DNA of 13,900 nt, taken from contig WOGZ01000579.1 in assembly GCA_009733775.1 (NCBI GenBank), forward strand, positions 1 through 13,900. Reading direction: 5' to 3'. This DNA is from Alectoria sarmentosa (lineage: Eukaryota > Ascomycota > Lecanoromycetes > Lecanorales > Parmeliaceae). The first letter of the stretch is position 1; the number at the start of each line of letters is the position of its first letter. This document shows, in pieces, positions 1-9,129 of this stretch. The notes under the pieces are model-generated. The model saw nothing but the letters and a program-made list of their open reading frames with translations. It was not told where the DNA came from and searched no databases. A program made the position numbers and the translations under genes.

Positions 1-230
1 ATGTTGAAATTATGTTGAAATTATGTTGAAATTATGTTAAAATTACGTTAAAAAATTATTGAATTTTTTTAATAAAGTATTTATATCGCAATTGTTGAAA
101 AAATGTTGAAATATTATTGAAAATTTGTTATAAAAAACACGATAATGAGAATTTTTGATTAATTGTTAATTGATTGTTAATTTATTGTTGAAAAAACATT
201 AAATTTAATATACGATTAACATTATAATAC
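1..230 (+). repeat. TGTTGAAATT tandem repeat, possible edge of a degraded LTR
   Basis: The window opens with about five near-perfect 11-base copies of ATGTTGAAATT. Looser TGTTGA and TTGTTGAA units follow to about position 230. The same core motif, in the opposite orientation (TCAACA), fills the LTR-like segment at 5130-5280, so this may be a more heavily mutated LTR of that type running in from the left. Bases 365-410 contain TTTTGACAAAG and a CCCCTTAAG that faintly resemble the end of that segment. The left boundary is outside the window and the right boundary is not defined. The LTR assignment is an inference from motif sharing only. Confidence 0.4.
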
Positions 231-1480
231 GATGGAATTTTAAATAACAATTTGTTATATTTAAAATAAAGTTAAGCAAAACTTAATGTTATTGTATTTT
301 CGAAAGATTTTAACAATGTTAAAAATTAGTTGAAAAATAGTTATTATAAACATTCATATAATTATCTTTTGACAAAGTATTTAATTATGCTAATATCCCC
401 TTAAGATAAACGATTTTTTGTTAAAATTTAATTTAAACATCGACGTAAATATCGAAAGAAAATTAAAAACGATTATTATAAAAAAATTGTGTCATTTCTT
501 TTATGTTCATAAATCCTAATTTCGCACGAAGATTTTTTATTTTGCGAAACGTTAATTTATTCTCGCGAGTTTCGATCAATGAGAATATCATAATAATTAC
601 AAAAAACTTTAAAAAAAGAATAATATGTATAATAACAAAAATGAGACAGCTTATTAAGTAATATTTACGCAAGATTTTAATAATAATAATAAATTCATTA
701 TAACAGCCTTTTGCAAAATAAGAATATGATAATGTAAATATTTAATTAAATAAATGAGATAATGTGATTAATAAATATAAAAATAAATTCAAGTGAGATA
801 AGCAAATAAATAATAACAATTTATCATAATAATCTTCAACGAACGATAAATATATTAAATTGAATAAAGCTTTTTATTATTGAGGTTTTAAACAATAATA
901 TAAATGCGACGAGTAATAAATAAATTAATTATATAAAAAAAAAAATTAATTGTAAAGGTTAAGGTTTATACATACATTAATTATTATTTGATATTTTTTT
1001 TATGAAAATAAATTCTTATTTTTCATGAAAAGTGAATTTTTGTTTTTCATAAAATTTTTTTTTTTTTAAATATAAATTGTTTCGATCGCATGCAAAAGAA
1101 TAATAACGTTAATAAACATTATGCATATGCATAAAGAGAAAGAACTTGCGTTTATATAAAAAGAATTATTTTATTGATTTATAATAACCTTTTGCAATTA
1201 ATCAATTGCGCTTTTTAAGTTTTATCTATTTTGTTAATAATATTATCAGCGAGAGTAATAATAATAATTATCTCAATTAAAAAGAAGAAGTTATTTAATC
1301 TGTCGCACATAAACTTATTTTTTTATGATTAATTTAAAAATAAATGATTTCTTTTTCGATATTGAAATCGTTCAAATGCTTTCGCCTTTTTCAATTTTTA
1401 AATAATAAATGAAATTAATTATAAAAATATTAAATTATGTCAAATAAGTAAGCTTTCTCTTAATGTAAATTTAATAATTC
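231..1480. other. AT-rich DNA without a recognisable gene
   Basis: I find no conserved protein motif on either strand here. The stretch contains short homopolymer runs (a T run near 1055) and AT-rich palindromes, such as the perfect 16-base TTATGCATATGCATAA at 1119-1134. A 69-codon open frame on the minus strand at 463-672 has no recognisable domain, and its length is unremarkable for such AT-rich DNA. The region is probably more decayed repeat, but nothing in it proves that. Confidence 0.5.
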
Positions 1481-1615
1481 TGTCAAAATATGAAATAGAA
1501 CATTTAATTGTGTTGCTTTAAGAGTATTATGAAAAAAAAAGCGATTTATATATAAACGCATTAATGTGCGCACGTAACCGTTAAGACTTGACGTTATATG
1601 ATTCGAATTTCAATA
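1481..1615 (-). repeat. Diverged LTR, older relative of the 1787 LTR
   Basis: This 135-base segment aligns along its length with the LTRs at 1787, 9130 and 13541. It begins TGTCAAAATATG, contains GAACATTTAATTGTGTTGCTTTAAGAG, matches the purine-rich and GCGCA landmarks loosely, and ends GAATTTCAATA where the others end GAATTTCGACA. The sequence just outside, TTCTCTTTCGCTCGC, matches the polypurine-side sequence CTCCCCTTCGTACGC beside the 13541 LTR. By that alignment it is the 3' LTR of another minus-strand element. It is more diverged than the other three copies and has lost both CACGTG sites. Confidence 0.7.
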
Positions 1616-1786
1616 TTCTCTTTCGCTCGCATCTTTTTAAATTTGAATTTCGAATTGTAAAAGTGAAAAGCAGCGTCGAATAACAAAAGTGAATCGTATA
1701 TCGAGTTATAATCGTGAAAATTAACGTCGAATAACAAAAATGAATCGTAACGTCGAATTGTAATCGTGAAAACATTTTATATTTCT
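1616..1786 (-). repeat. Truncated 3' noncoding fragment of the older element, with internal repeats
   Basis: This fragment continues from the 1481-1615 LTR and resembles the sequence following the LTRs at 1910 and 13665. It carries repeats built on CGTCGAATAACAAAA followed by TGAATCG, at 1674-1695 and 1725-1747, with a third partial copy from 1751. It stops abruptly where the next LTR begins at 1787, so the older element was cut off there. The 64-codon open frame that crosses it on the minus strand comes from the repeat and is not a gene. Confidence 0.6.
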
Positions 1787-1910
1787 TGTGGAAATATGAT
1801 GTAGAACACTTAATTGTATTACTTTAAAAGTGCTACGAAGGAAAGTGCGATTATGTTATAAGCGCATGCGCTCATGTCACGTGACTTATCACGTAACTTA
1901 AATTTCGACA
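1787..1910 (-). repeat. 3' LTR of the minus-strand copia element
   Basis: 124 bases, from TGTGGAAATATG to AATTTCGACA on the plus strand. Both ends have the TG...CA form expected of an LTR on either strand. It contains the palindrome AGCGCATGCGCT, one intact TCACGTGA and one decayed CACGTAA. A purine tract on the minus strand directly outside the right-hand end fixes the direction as minus. It differs from the 9130 copy at about 18 positions, all transitions by my count. Confidence 0.85.
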
Positions 1911-1920
1911 TTCCCCTTCG
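1911..1920 (-). promoter_or_regulatory. Polypurine tract of the minus-strand copia element
   Basis: On the minus strand these bases read CGAAGGGGAA and directly abut the TGTCGAAATT start of the 3' LTR. In LTR retrotransposons such a purine run resists RNase H and primes plus-strand DNA synthesis. The matching bases beside the 13541 LTR read CGAAGGGGAG. This site, more than the LTR itself, gives the orientation. Confidence 0.7.
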
Positions 1921-3065
1921 CACGTATACTCTTAAAAAAATCGAATATCGAATAAATAAGATGAATCGAGCGTCGAATAATTACAATAAACTTAACGTCG
2001 AATAATTAATATGAAATCACCTTTATATATCTCCTTTACTCTTTATACGTCCGATAAAAATTCGAATTTCAAACATTAAATTCGAAACTCGCGATGTTCA
2101 AAATCGAATAAAAATAATGAAAATTCGAAAAAAAATGTGATTATTTTTTTATAAATCACCCTTATTTCATAAATCATTTTTATTTTTTATATATTATCTC
2201 TTTTATCCTTCTCATAAATATTCGAATTTCAAAAACGAGATTCGAAACTCGCGATGTTCAAAGCCAAATAAAAAAAATGAAAATCGAAAATCTGAAAACG
2301 ATTATGTCCTTTTAAACATATCCGCCACGATGTCACATAAAAAAAATTCCACTTTTTAACGAAAAACCGTTTTTTAACAAATTTATTTTTAATTCATTTA
2401 ATGCACATCAAAAATCGATCAACACATAATCGATGAATATATGTGAGAATTTATTTTCCGATTGAACGAAATATTTCGAATTGCATATGCATATGCATAT
2501 ATACATATAATCGATTATAAAGCCCGTGAGATCATTTCAAAATATTAATATTTAATAATAATGATTGATAATGTGCATGCGAAAAATGTATAATGATAAT
2601 GTATATGATGATGATAACGATAATAACGTTTAAGAGCATAAATGTGATGATTTTAAAAGTATAAATATGATGACTTTAAAAGATATAATAATGATAACCT
2701 AATAAGAATATTCAAGACGATTAACGAAAAGACGTCGATAACGACCTTTTAAATAACGTTATAAATCTTAAATTTAAATCGAACATAAATATAAATGTTT
2801 CGAAAAGAGATTCATAAAGTTTATTATTATAATTATAATAATAATAAATCAACTTTTAATATGATAATAATATAACGAAGTTTTAATATATCAAAATTAA
2901 TATTGAGATTTTACGAGTAATTCCGATTTTAATCGATCATTCGATTAATCATTCGAAGTGTGAGAATTAATGAAATCGTTTTTTTGAAATTAAAGATATT
3001 AAATAATAATAATGAGACGATTTAAACGATTTAAACGTCTTAAACGTCTTTTTTAAAATAATAAT
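1921..3065 (-). other. 3' noncoding region of the minus-strand copia element
   Basis: This stretch lies between the broken end of pol and the polypurine tract and shows no protein motif. Its part nearest the LTR (about 1921-2330) matches 13676-13900, so it belongs to the element family rather than to the host. It includes a tandem duplication (2014-2305), a GATAAT-rich stretch (about 2560-2630), two copies of a unit near ATAAATATGATGACTTTAAAAG (2638-2682), and the self-complementary runs CGAAATATTTCG and GCATATGC near 2470-2500. Over 1.1 kb is long for a copia 3' region, so later insertions may be hidden here. Confidence 0.6.
2014..2305. repeat. Tandem duplication of about 139 bp in the 3' noncoding region
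   Basis: Two copies start at AAATCACC (2014 and 2153). Each ends in the shared block ATTCGAAACTCGCGATGTTCAAA followed by an ATAAAAA and GAAAAT tail. The related element at the right edge shows only one such unit within the window, starting at 13769 with AAATCACCC. The copies differ from each other mostly by transitions and small indels. Confidence 0.7.
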
Positions 3066-3890
3066 TCAAATAATTTTAAATAAATAATGTGAGGTTATTT
3101 TCATTTCAAGAGCATCGCGAAAAACAATAAACTTATCAAAATATAAAATCTTAATAAGATTATCAATCATTTATTTGTCAATAAAAACATATTAAATATT
3201 TATAATATTATCATTAACTTTTTCGCGCACAAAATGATGAACGATGTTAATGTGTTTAATGTGAATATAAAATTAAACGTTTTTTATGAAAACGATTGCG
3301 TTTTAATTATTTTTAAAGATCATAATAATCTTGAAATTCGAATCGTCAAATCACAAAAATTGATTAAAAAGGTTTTTCAATTAAATAACTTTTTTAATAA
3401 TTTATATTTAATCGATATATTTTATTTTATAAATGAATAATATTATAATAATTTAACGTTTATTTAATTAATTAATAACGTTATTATTCAAATTAAATAA
3501 ATAATCGAAGATGAATCTTCGAATTGAATTTTCAATTTAATTAAAATCAATATAATCGGATAAATTCTTTAAAGAATTCTTATATACGAGTTTATAATGC
3601 ATCGTATTTTTAAAATATCAAAAGATTCGAATAATCGCATTTCAATGTGTTGAAATAAGATTAATTAAATATCGATTGATTAAAGAAATAATATAAATAA
3701 TATCGAAATGAGTTTTCAACATAACATACATAAAAAAGCTCATAACGAATTAATATTCTTCACGAAACTTTTTAAAAATCACATAATCCTTTTCGATGAA
3801 CGTTAATTTATAATTAATTTCGAATGATATATTAATAAAAATGAGATTTTAACATTTGAAATGATTAAGAAAGCGTATAATGTACGCTTT
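3066..3890 (-). pseudogene. Copia pol relic: RNase H domain and C-terminus
   Basis: This continues in the same frame from the reverse transcriptase, past a stop at 3891. RNase H removes the RNA strand after reverse transcription. Reading leftwards I see YIIRFLNHFK, then MSFFMYVMLKTHFDIIYIIS, then INRYLINLN, NAIIRIF and YFKNTMHYKLVYK, the aspartate motif YIDFN (Asp at 3546-3548), RRFIFD, NKR followed by a stop, and finally KHINIVHHFVREKV and FDKFIVFRDALEMK. These are the landmarks of the copia RNase H domain and polyprotein end, in order. At least ten in-frame stops interrupt them, many where the family has Gln or Trp. The frame ends at a TGA at 3066-3068, which may or may not be the original stop. 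An opposite-strand open frame at 3234-3440 lies exactly on this sequence and is its shadow. Confidence 0.88.
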
Positions 3891-4530
3891 TTATTTCAAA
3901 TAAATAATGTTATTATAACGATTTCTTTTAACGATTATGCTCAAATAAAAAATATATAATTTTAAATCTAATATATGAAATTTGACGTTTAAAGCATCTT
4001 TAATTCGTTTGATAACGATTTTATTGCGATTTATAATCAAAACATCATCGACGTAAAACGTTATAATGATTTTTTTTTTAAAATTTATAAACACATTATC
4101 GTTCGATTCGATGAAATTAAAATTCAATTTCTTTATATAAATTAAAAAATGTTGATATTAAATTCTAAAAAATTATTTTAAATCATAAAAAATCTTATTC
4201 AATTTATAAATCTTAATATTATCTTTATTAAAGTTTTTAAATTGTTACACATAAATGTTCTTTTAAATATCGTCATAAAGAAAAACGATTTTAACGTTTA
4301 TTTATTTCATATTTTAATTCATAATCGTCGCAAGCGTAAAAATAATCTTATAATTCATAAATTTTATCATTAACGCGAAAATGTCATAATAATTATGATT
4401 CTTTTGTTGTTCGAATCCTCGAACAATTCAACGTGTTTTATAACGAATAACTTTTTTCTCGAGACCTCGCTTTATAATGTAAACTTAATAACCTTAAAAA
4501 ACACGAGCTTTTAAAGGCGTTTAAATAAAA
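3891..4530 (-). pseudogene. Copia pol relic: reverse transcriptase
   Basis: Reverse transcriptase of the RVT_2 (Ty1/copia) type, which would copy the element RNA into DNA inside the virus-like particle. In one frame on the minus strand I read GLEKKVIRYKTR, IVRGFEQ, YYDIFA, INVKIVFLYDDI, IYV, QFKNF, YKLNKIFYDLK, then the catalytic motif ITFYVDDVLI, with both aspartates intact at 4044-4049, then VIKRIKDALNVKFHILDLK and a stop at 3891. The last 78 codons before that stop (from 4127) are open. Upstream stops sit where the family has Trp or Gln, for example in GY-stop-VY and just before INVK. The conserved SPR of the family appears as FFR and QP as QF, both explained by C-to-T change. It cannot be translated. 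Confidence 0.9.
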
Positions 4531-5026
4531 CATCAAATATTATTATTTATAAAAGACTTATATTCATCTCGTATATTAATTTCTCAATTTATATAAAACA
4601 AATTGTTAAAAATCGTTTATTCGTAAATTATAAGTTCGAAGATGTTAAATTTATTAATATGATTCGCAAAAAGAATAAAGACAATAAAAATTTTCGTCAG
4701 AGAATTAAGCGATAAATCATGAAAATTCGAAATAATGAGATCTTTATAATTATTAAATATCTTTTAAATAATTTTATATTCGAGATGTTCTCGCATAATT
4801 CTCATTTTAATAAATTTTAAAAACATCGACGAAGGGAAAGCGACAATAAGCCTGACGATTAATGTAACAAATTTAATAAATGTTATAAACATACGCATTA
4901 CAATAATGACAAAATAAAATCTTTAAAAACGATTAATAATTAACGATGAAATATTCATTAATGATAATTAATTTAACGATTTAATCGAAATTATAAATTT
5001 AACGTTTAATAATATAATAATACGTT
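4531..5026 (-). other. Pol spacer between integrase and reverse transcriptase (downstream part)
   Basis: Position places this inside pol, in the poorly conserved linker that separates integrase from reverse transcriptase in copia elements. I could not read a convincing protein motif in it. It is AT-rich with retained CpG, as in the flanking domains. Confidence 0.4.
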
Positions 5027-5336
5027 GTTTATTCAATGTTTCTCTCATACCTTACGGGAACCCTATCGGATATAAATCGCGCTTTGACAAAAAGTTAAAA
5101 ACGCGACAATAACAACAACGCGTCAACAATTAAAACTTTAATCAACAATTTGTCAACAATTTTCCAACAATTTCTCAACAACAAATTGTTAATGTCAACA
5201 ATCTGTCAACAATGCGTCAACAATTTTTCAACATTTTGTCAACAATTTTTGATTTGTCAACAAATTGTTCTTGTTCTCAAATAGTTACCAACTTGTTTAT
5301 AAATAGGGTATCTCCCTCAAGGTAATAAATGTTGAT
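5027..5336. repeat. LTR-like insertion with GTCAACAA array, little mutated
   Basis: About 310 bases that differ sharply from their surroundings, keeping CCC, GGG and many TCAACA words. It opens TGTTTATTCAATGTTTCTCTC, continues through CCTTACGGGAACCCTATCGG, carries seven exact GTCAACAA motifs plus several close variants between 5127 and 5270, and ends with TTTATAAATAGGG, TCTCCCTCAAGG and AATAAATGTTGATATA. A TATA-like box and an AATAAA near one end fit an LTR in plus orientation. In minus orientation, TTGTTGACA repeats followed by GAATAAACA would also fit. It interrupts copia pol between integrase and reverse transcriptase, so I interpret it as a solo LTR or short element inserted later. Exact ends and a target duplication are not clear; TACGT on the left and AACGT on the right are only similar. 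Confidence 0.55.
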
Positions 5337-5689
5337 ATAAAAAAATGTTAACGTTTATTTAAAGGCTCATGAACCTTAATCTCCTTTTCGAAATTCACGA
5401 AATATAAACGTTTTTTGATAAAATATATATCGTTAACGCGAATAATCTTCTTTTTAATTAAATTATAAAAATGAAAAATGAATTCGTTTTTATAATTTAA
5501 AAAAATATATTTCTCACTCTTATTCGCAAATTTCTTTTAAATTCATTTAAAAACGTAAATAATAAAATTAATGATACGCAAATAAAAAAGAATAAGTTTG
5601 CGATAATAAAAGATTTTAAAAAATGTAACGATGATTTTAATATTAAAAAAACGCATCGTTAAATAATTAATTATGATCATTATTTTAAA
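5337..5689 (-). other. Pol spacer between integrase and reverse transcriptase (upstream part)
   Basis: This should encode the C-terminal part of the integrase and the start of the linker, by position alone. I see no conserved motif in any frame. The composition is again AT-rich with CpG retained. Confidence 0.4.
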
Positions 5690-6290
5690 TCAAAAGAATT
5701 TATTAAAATTGAAATTTAATAAAATTGAATAAATTTTATTTATCAAAGTTTAATTAAATCGTTCGATGACTTTATTCATTTTGAAATTATTTACAATAAT
5801 GGGTTTTTATTTGATGTTCGTTTAAATGAGACATTTAAAAAAGACTTTATTAATATATTTATTTTTATTATCAAGATGAATGCGATTAATTCGATAATCA
5901 CGAAATTTTAAATAAATTTTAAAACGTAAAAATATAATGAAGATCTCATTTTTATAACGAATATAATAAATTTCAAAATAATAAATAAAATCATTTTTAA
6001 ACGTCATAAAATATTTATAATCGTTAAAATTAATAAAAATTAAAGGCTTAACAAGATCGTTATAAACAAATTCGCTCGATAAAATATCGAGCGCTATAAG
6101 ATTATTATAAAAAATAATCTTTTAACGACTCATTATATAACATTCGCAAATATATTTCTCGATAATGTTTTTGAAAAAATTTACATTTATAATAATATTA
6201 AAAAGTTTATTAAGATTTTATTAATTTAAATGACTTATATAAACATATTATAATTAATGAATTAAATTCGAAAAAACGTTATAAACGATT
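5690..6290 (-). pseudogene. Copia pol relic: integrase with zinc-binding region and DDE core
   Basis: Integrase would join the element DNA to the host chromosome. Read leftwards in one frame, the zinc-binding region appears as YVYISHLN, NLNKLF and YICECYIMSR. The core follows: FVYNDLVKPL with the first catalytic Asp at 6056-6058, then YKYFMTFKNDFIYYFEIYYI, then RINRIHLDNKNKY with the second Asp at 5870-5872, and NNFKMNKVIERFN with the Glu at 5762-5764. The second Asp and the Glu are separated by 35 residues, the classical DD35E spacing. A 61-codon open stretch covers 5822-6007. Gly and Pro positions next to the first Asp have changed (GP to KP), as expected from G-to-A change. Stops lie on both sides, so the domain is dead, though all three catalytic residues survive. 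Confidence 0.88.
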
Positions 6291-6715
6291 AAGACATTAT
6301 TATCTTCTCATAAATTTAAAAAGAATAAATCGCGATTTCGCGTATCGATTAACGTGATATTGTTTTAAATTAAAGCATAATCTTTTTTATAAAAAATAAC
6401 TTCAATATCGATATTTAAGAGCTTTTTAATTAATAAAAAATTAATATTCATATCGGGCATATGTAAAACATTAAAGATCGTTAAAATAATGCGTTTATTA
6501 TTAACATTACAATTAAAGTTAATAATATCGCAAATAAAAAATTGAATTTTGATATTTTTAATGCCTTTAATAAATCGAGATTAAATCTTGATATAAATAA
6601 TAAATATCAAATAATCGATAAAGAAATGACGAATATAATTAAAATCTATCACAACTCGAATATCGAGATTTATAAAATTAATGAACGATAAACGTTTATC
6701 TAAATTCGAGTTCAT
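6291..6715 (-). pseudogene. Copia pol relic: aspartic protease and pre-integrase region
   Basis: The protease would cut the Gag-Pol polyprotein. In the same frame as the integrase I read IRVVIDFNYIRHFFID: the catalytic Asp (6644-6646) is kept, while the following Ser-Gly of the family DSG motif has become Phe-Asn, both by single-type transitions. Downstream come GIKNIKIQF and NVLHMPDMNINFLLIKKLL, the characteristic tail that leads into the pre-integrase region, then EVIFYKKDYAL and NRDLFFLNL. Only a few stops interrupt it. Shared frame, order and spacing with the integrase make this assignment firm despite the lost DSG. Confidence 0.8.
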
Positions 6716-7140
6716 TATTAAATTAATAAAATTTTCATTTTAATTTATTTAATTAATTGCATTCAAAATGTTAAAATCATTCAAAATGAGATTCGAATGA
6801 TTTTAATTATTTAATTTATTTAAAAATGTCATATGAATATAAAGATAATCGTCCTTTTTTAAAATATACATTATATTAACATTAAAATAATCATTCTCCT
6901 TTGAAATGAAAACGTTAAATAACGCTTTTTTAATGCGTTTACGTTTAACACTTAAAACATTAATATTTAAATAAATGATATTGATTTGCGTCTTTTTTTT
7001 CTTTTTTTATTCATTTATAAACTTTTCAAATTTTAAATAAAGAAACTTAATTTAACATTTAACGGAAAAATGTTTAAATTTGCGATTAACGATTTTATAA
7101 AAAATATAAATTTCGCGATTAATGAAATTAAAGTCGTTAA
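6716..7140 (-). pseudogene. Copia gag relic, C-terminal part with possible nucleocapsid motif
   Basis: The frame of the protease continues upstream through KKDDYLYIHMTFLNKLNN, a basic stretch KRKRIKKALF, and KKKKTQ, up to HFSVKC followed by a stop and IKFLYLKFEKF. The last block resembles the residues that follow a CCHC zinc knuckle in copia gag, with the final Cys at 7055-7057 and a His at 7070-7072. The two upstream cysteines are not evident; tyrosines spaced YIFY could be decayed cysteines. Gag would form the virus-like particle and bind the RNA. The nucleocapsid reading is tentative; the frame continuity is clearer. Confidence 0.5.
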
Positions 7141-8520
7141 AATCGTTTTTAACGAATTATTTATTTTTATTATTACGATAAACGAGCATAATAATATCAT
7201 TTTTTTTAATTATAAACATATAACGCTTTTTATTTATTATATCATAAATAATCAAATTAAATTTAATTATTTCAAGATCATAAAGTATATAAATTTAAAT
7301 ATAAATTATTATAAAAATATCGTAAATTTCATCGAATTTTATGAAAAAAAGTTAAATGAAATAAGACTTCGACAATAATAATAAATCATTTAAATCAACG
7401 ATTTCGACATTGATTTTACGAAAATTCTTTTCATATTAACGAACGTTTTTTTCGAGATTGATATTAATGTTATGCAATTAACGCACAAATTCGATATAAA
7501 GTTTAAAACTCATAAATTTATAATAAATATTAATGACGTTTAACATAATTTAAAAATTCTTATTATGTTTTTTAATAAATTAATAATCAACGTAATTAAA
7601 ACGTTAACGAATAATCACGCAAGTTTTAAACTTGATAATGTTAATAGAAAACTGAAAATTATTTAATATCAATTAATCGTTAATATCTTCGCTTCATTTA
7701 ATGTATTCGATAATAAATTTTAAAATAATAATAAAGATCAAAAAAAAATTATTTTCATTATTCGCAAAAACATTTTTAATAACATTTTAAACGTTAAATT
7801 CAATTATCGATATCGAAAAAAATAAATGAAGAAATGTAAAAAATTAATAATGATAACGAAGATAACGAAAATGAGGGTTCTTTTATCACGATTGAAAACG
7901 AATCGAAAAGATCGTTTTGAGAAATACCGCTTTAAGAAAATATCGAAATAAATAAATTTAATAATGATTCAAAAAACGTTTTAAACGTTTTAAAAGAAAT
8001 TAATAAACGAAATCGTTTATCTTTAACGCGTAATTCAAAGATTTCGATATTATTTAAAACGTTAAATAATTTCTCGTTGATTTTAAAATCATTATCGCAT
8101 AATAATAATGTGAAAAAAATGAAATAAATGCTCTATTAATCTTCGTCAAAATCGTTTAAATCTTTATCGATATTAATTAATTGTTATCGTTATATTTCAA
8201 GGTTTTGCAATAATAATGAGAAATGTTTATGTGAAAATTAATAATAAATTTAAACGATAATATTGCAATGAAATGATGTTAATAATATGAAAAATTTGAC
8301 TTTGAATTTAATAATAAAGATTAAATTTAATTGAGATTATATTAAATACAATTGTAAATGTGTAAACTTTTTTAAAGAATTCGCATTTTTCTTATATTAT
8401 TCAATTAAGAACTCGAATTCAAAATATTCGCTTCGACGATTATCATCATAAAATTGAAATTAATTAAATTTCATAATCACGATAATAAAATGTTATTAAT
8501 AATGAATGAAAAATTCGATG
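7141..8520. other. 5' part of the copia element, coding strand unresolved
   Basis: By position this should hold the N-terminal part of gag on the minus strand, but I recognise no gag motif there. The plus strand is unusually open: 102 codons at 7070-7378, then few stops in the same frame to about 7670. An acidic, serine-rich reading, NEDNENEGSFITIENES, lies at 7856-7906 on the plus strand. The space from the gag end to the 5' LTR, about 2 kb, is longer than a copia gag and leader usually need, so an unrecognised insertion is possible. The open plus-strand frame has exactly the codon register of the minus-strand gag frame, which favours a shadow. Confidence 0.35.
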
Positions 8521-8524
8521 ATAA

Positions 8525-8926
8525 GATCTTAATCTCTTTTTTCAAGAGATTTTTAAGATCAAAACGTTAATTTTAACATATAAAGTTTATTGTTTTTGAT
8601 TTCAAATAGGCTTATAAGCGCCTAAGTGATAATGAAATCAATTTTGAATTATTTTAAACAATGATCAAATTGATAATAACGTTAACATTCAATCATTTAA
8701 TTTGTTTTATTGATTCGATACATCGTTGAGGATATAAATCCTCAATTTAATGAAATATCATGAAAATAAAAACGCATTTTTTCTTATTTAATGTGTTTCA
8801 CGTAAAGAAGTTAACAATGTTATAAAGACTTTATTATAATTCGATCGCATAATCGCAAATCGTATGCGACTTCGATTAAAAATGAATAATTTCGGTTTAT
8901 TGAGGATTGAGAAATTCTCAATCCTC
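8525..8926. repeat. Cluster of five hairpins in the 5' region of the minus-strand element
   Basis: Five inverted repeats lie in 400 bases. At 8525-8560, GATCTTAA pairs with TTAAGATC and TCTCTT with AAGAGA inside it. At 8596-8641, TTGATTTCA pairs with TGAAATCAA around the palindrome GCTTATAAGC. At 8726-8745, TTGAGGAT pairs with ATCCTCAA across ATAA. At 8845-8869, TCGCATA pairs with TATGCGA. At 8902-8926, GAGGATTGAG pairs perfectly with CTCAATCCTC across AAATT. Several stems contain three to five G:C pairs, which is unexpected in such AT-rich DNA. They lie between the 5' LTR and gag, where the packaged RNA would carry its leader, but a function is speculation. Confidence 0.6.
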
Positions 8927-9109
8927 GAATTTCGAATCATAATCATTCAAATTCAAAGATTATTTTATAAATGAAAATTATTCATTTCAAGAAGATTAAT
9001 GAATAAAGACTTTTATAATTGACTATTTCATTGCGATGAATATAAAATGCCTGAAAACAATTATAATCATAATGATAAATAGATAAATTATGTTTATAAC
9101 GATCGTCGG

Positions 9110-9127
9110 GTAAGCTCGAGTTCATAA
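9110..9127 (-). promoter_or_regulatory. Possible primer binding site for an initiator tRNA fragment
   Basis: On the minus strand, two bases after the 5' LTR end, the sequence reads TTATGAACTCGAGCTTAC. No TGG is present, which argues against priming by an intact tRNA 3' end. Drosophila copia is known to be primed by an internal fragment of initiator methionine tRNA, giving a site that begins TTATG. A typical fungal initiator anticodon loop (CTCATAA) would give TTATGAGCCC. The observed TTATGAACTC differs from that only by one G-to-A and one C-to-T change, but similarity after the first ten bases is weak. Confidence 0.4.
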
Positions 9128-9129
9128 TT

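Noticed and set aside
463..672. 69-codon minus-strand open frame containing KLTFRKIKNLRAKLGF
   Set aside because: It looks protein-like and a little less AT-rich, but I recognise no domain, and there is no neighbouring coding context. Open frames of this size are expected here.
1581..1775. 64-codon minus-strand open frame with repeated TIHFCYSTL segments
   Set aside because: It is a translation of the GTCGAATAACAAAA repeats in an LTR-adjacent noncoding fragment.
3234..3440. 68-codon plus-strand open frame that at first resembled a copia pre-integrase segment (ending FNNLYLIDIF)
   Set aside because: The opposite strand in exactly the same codon register reads the C-terminal RNase H region in continuous order (KHINIVHHFVREKV and flanks), a far stronger match. 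The plus-strand frame is its shadow.
5130..5280. GTCAACAA array considered as a CRISPR-like array
   Set aside because: The units are only 8 bases with irregular spacing of about 10-20, and the DNA is clearly eukaryotic retrotransposon sequence.
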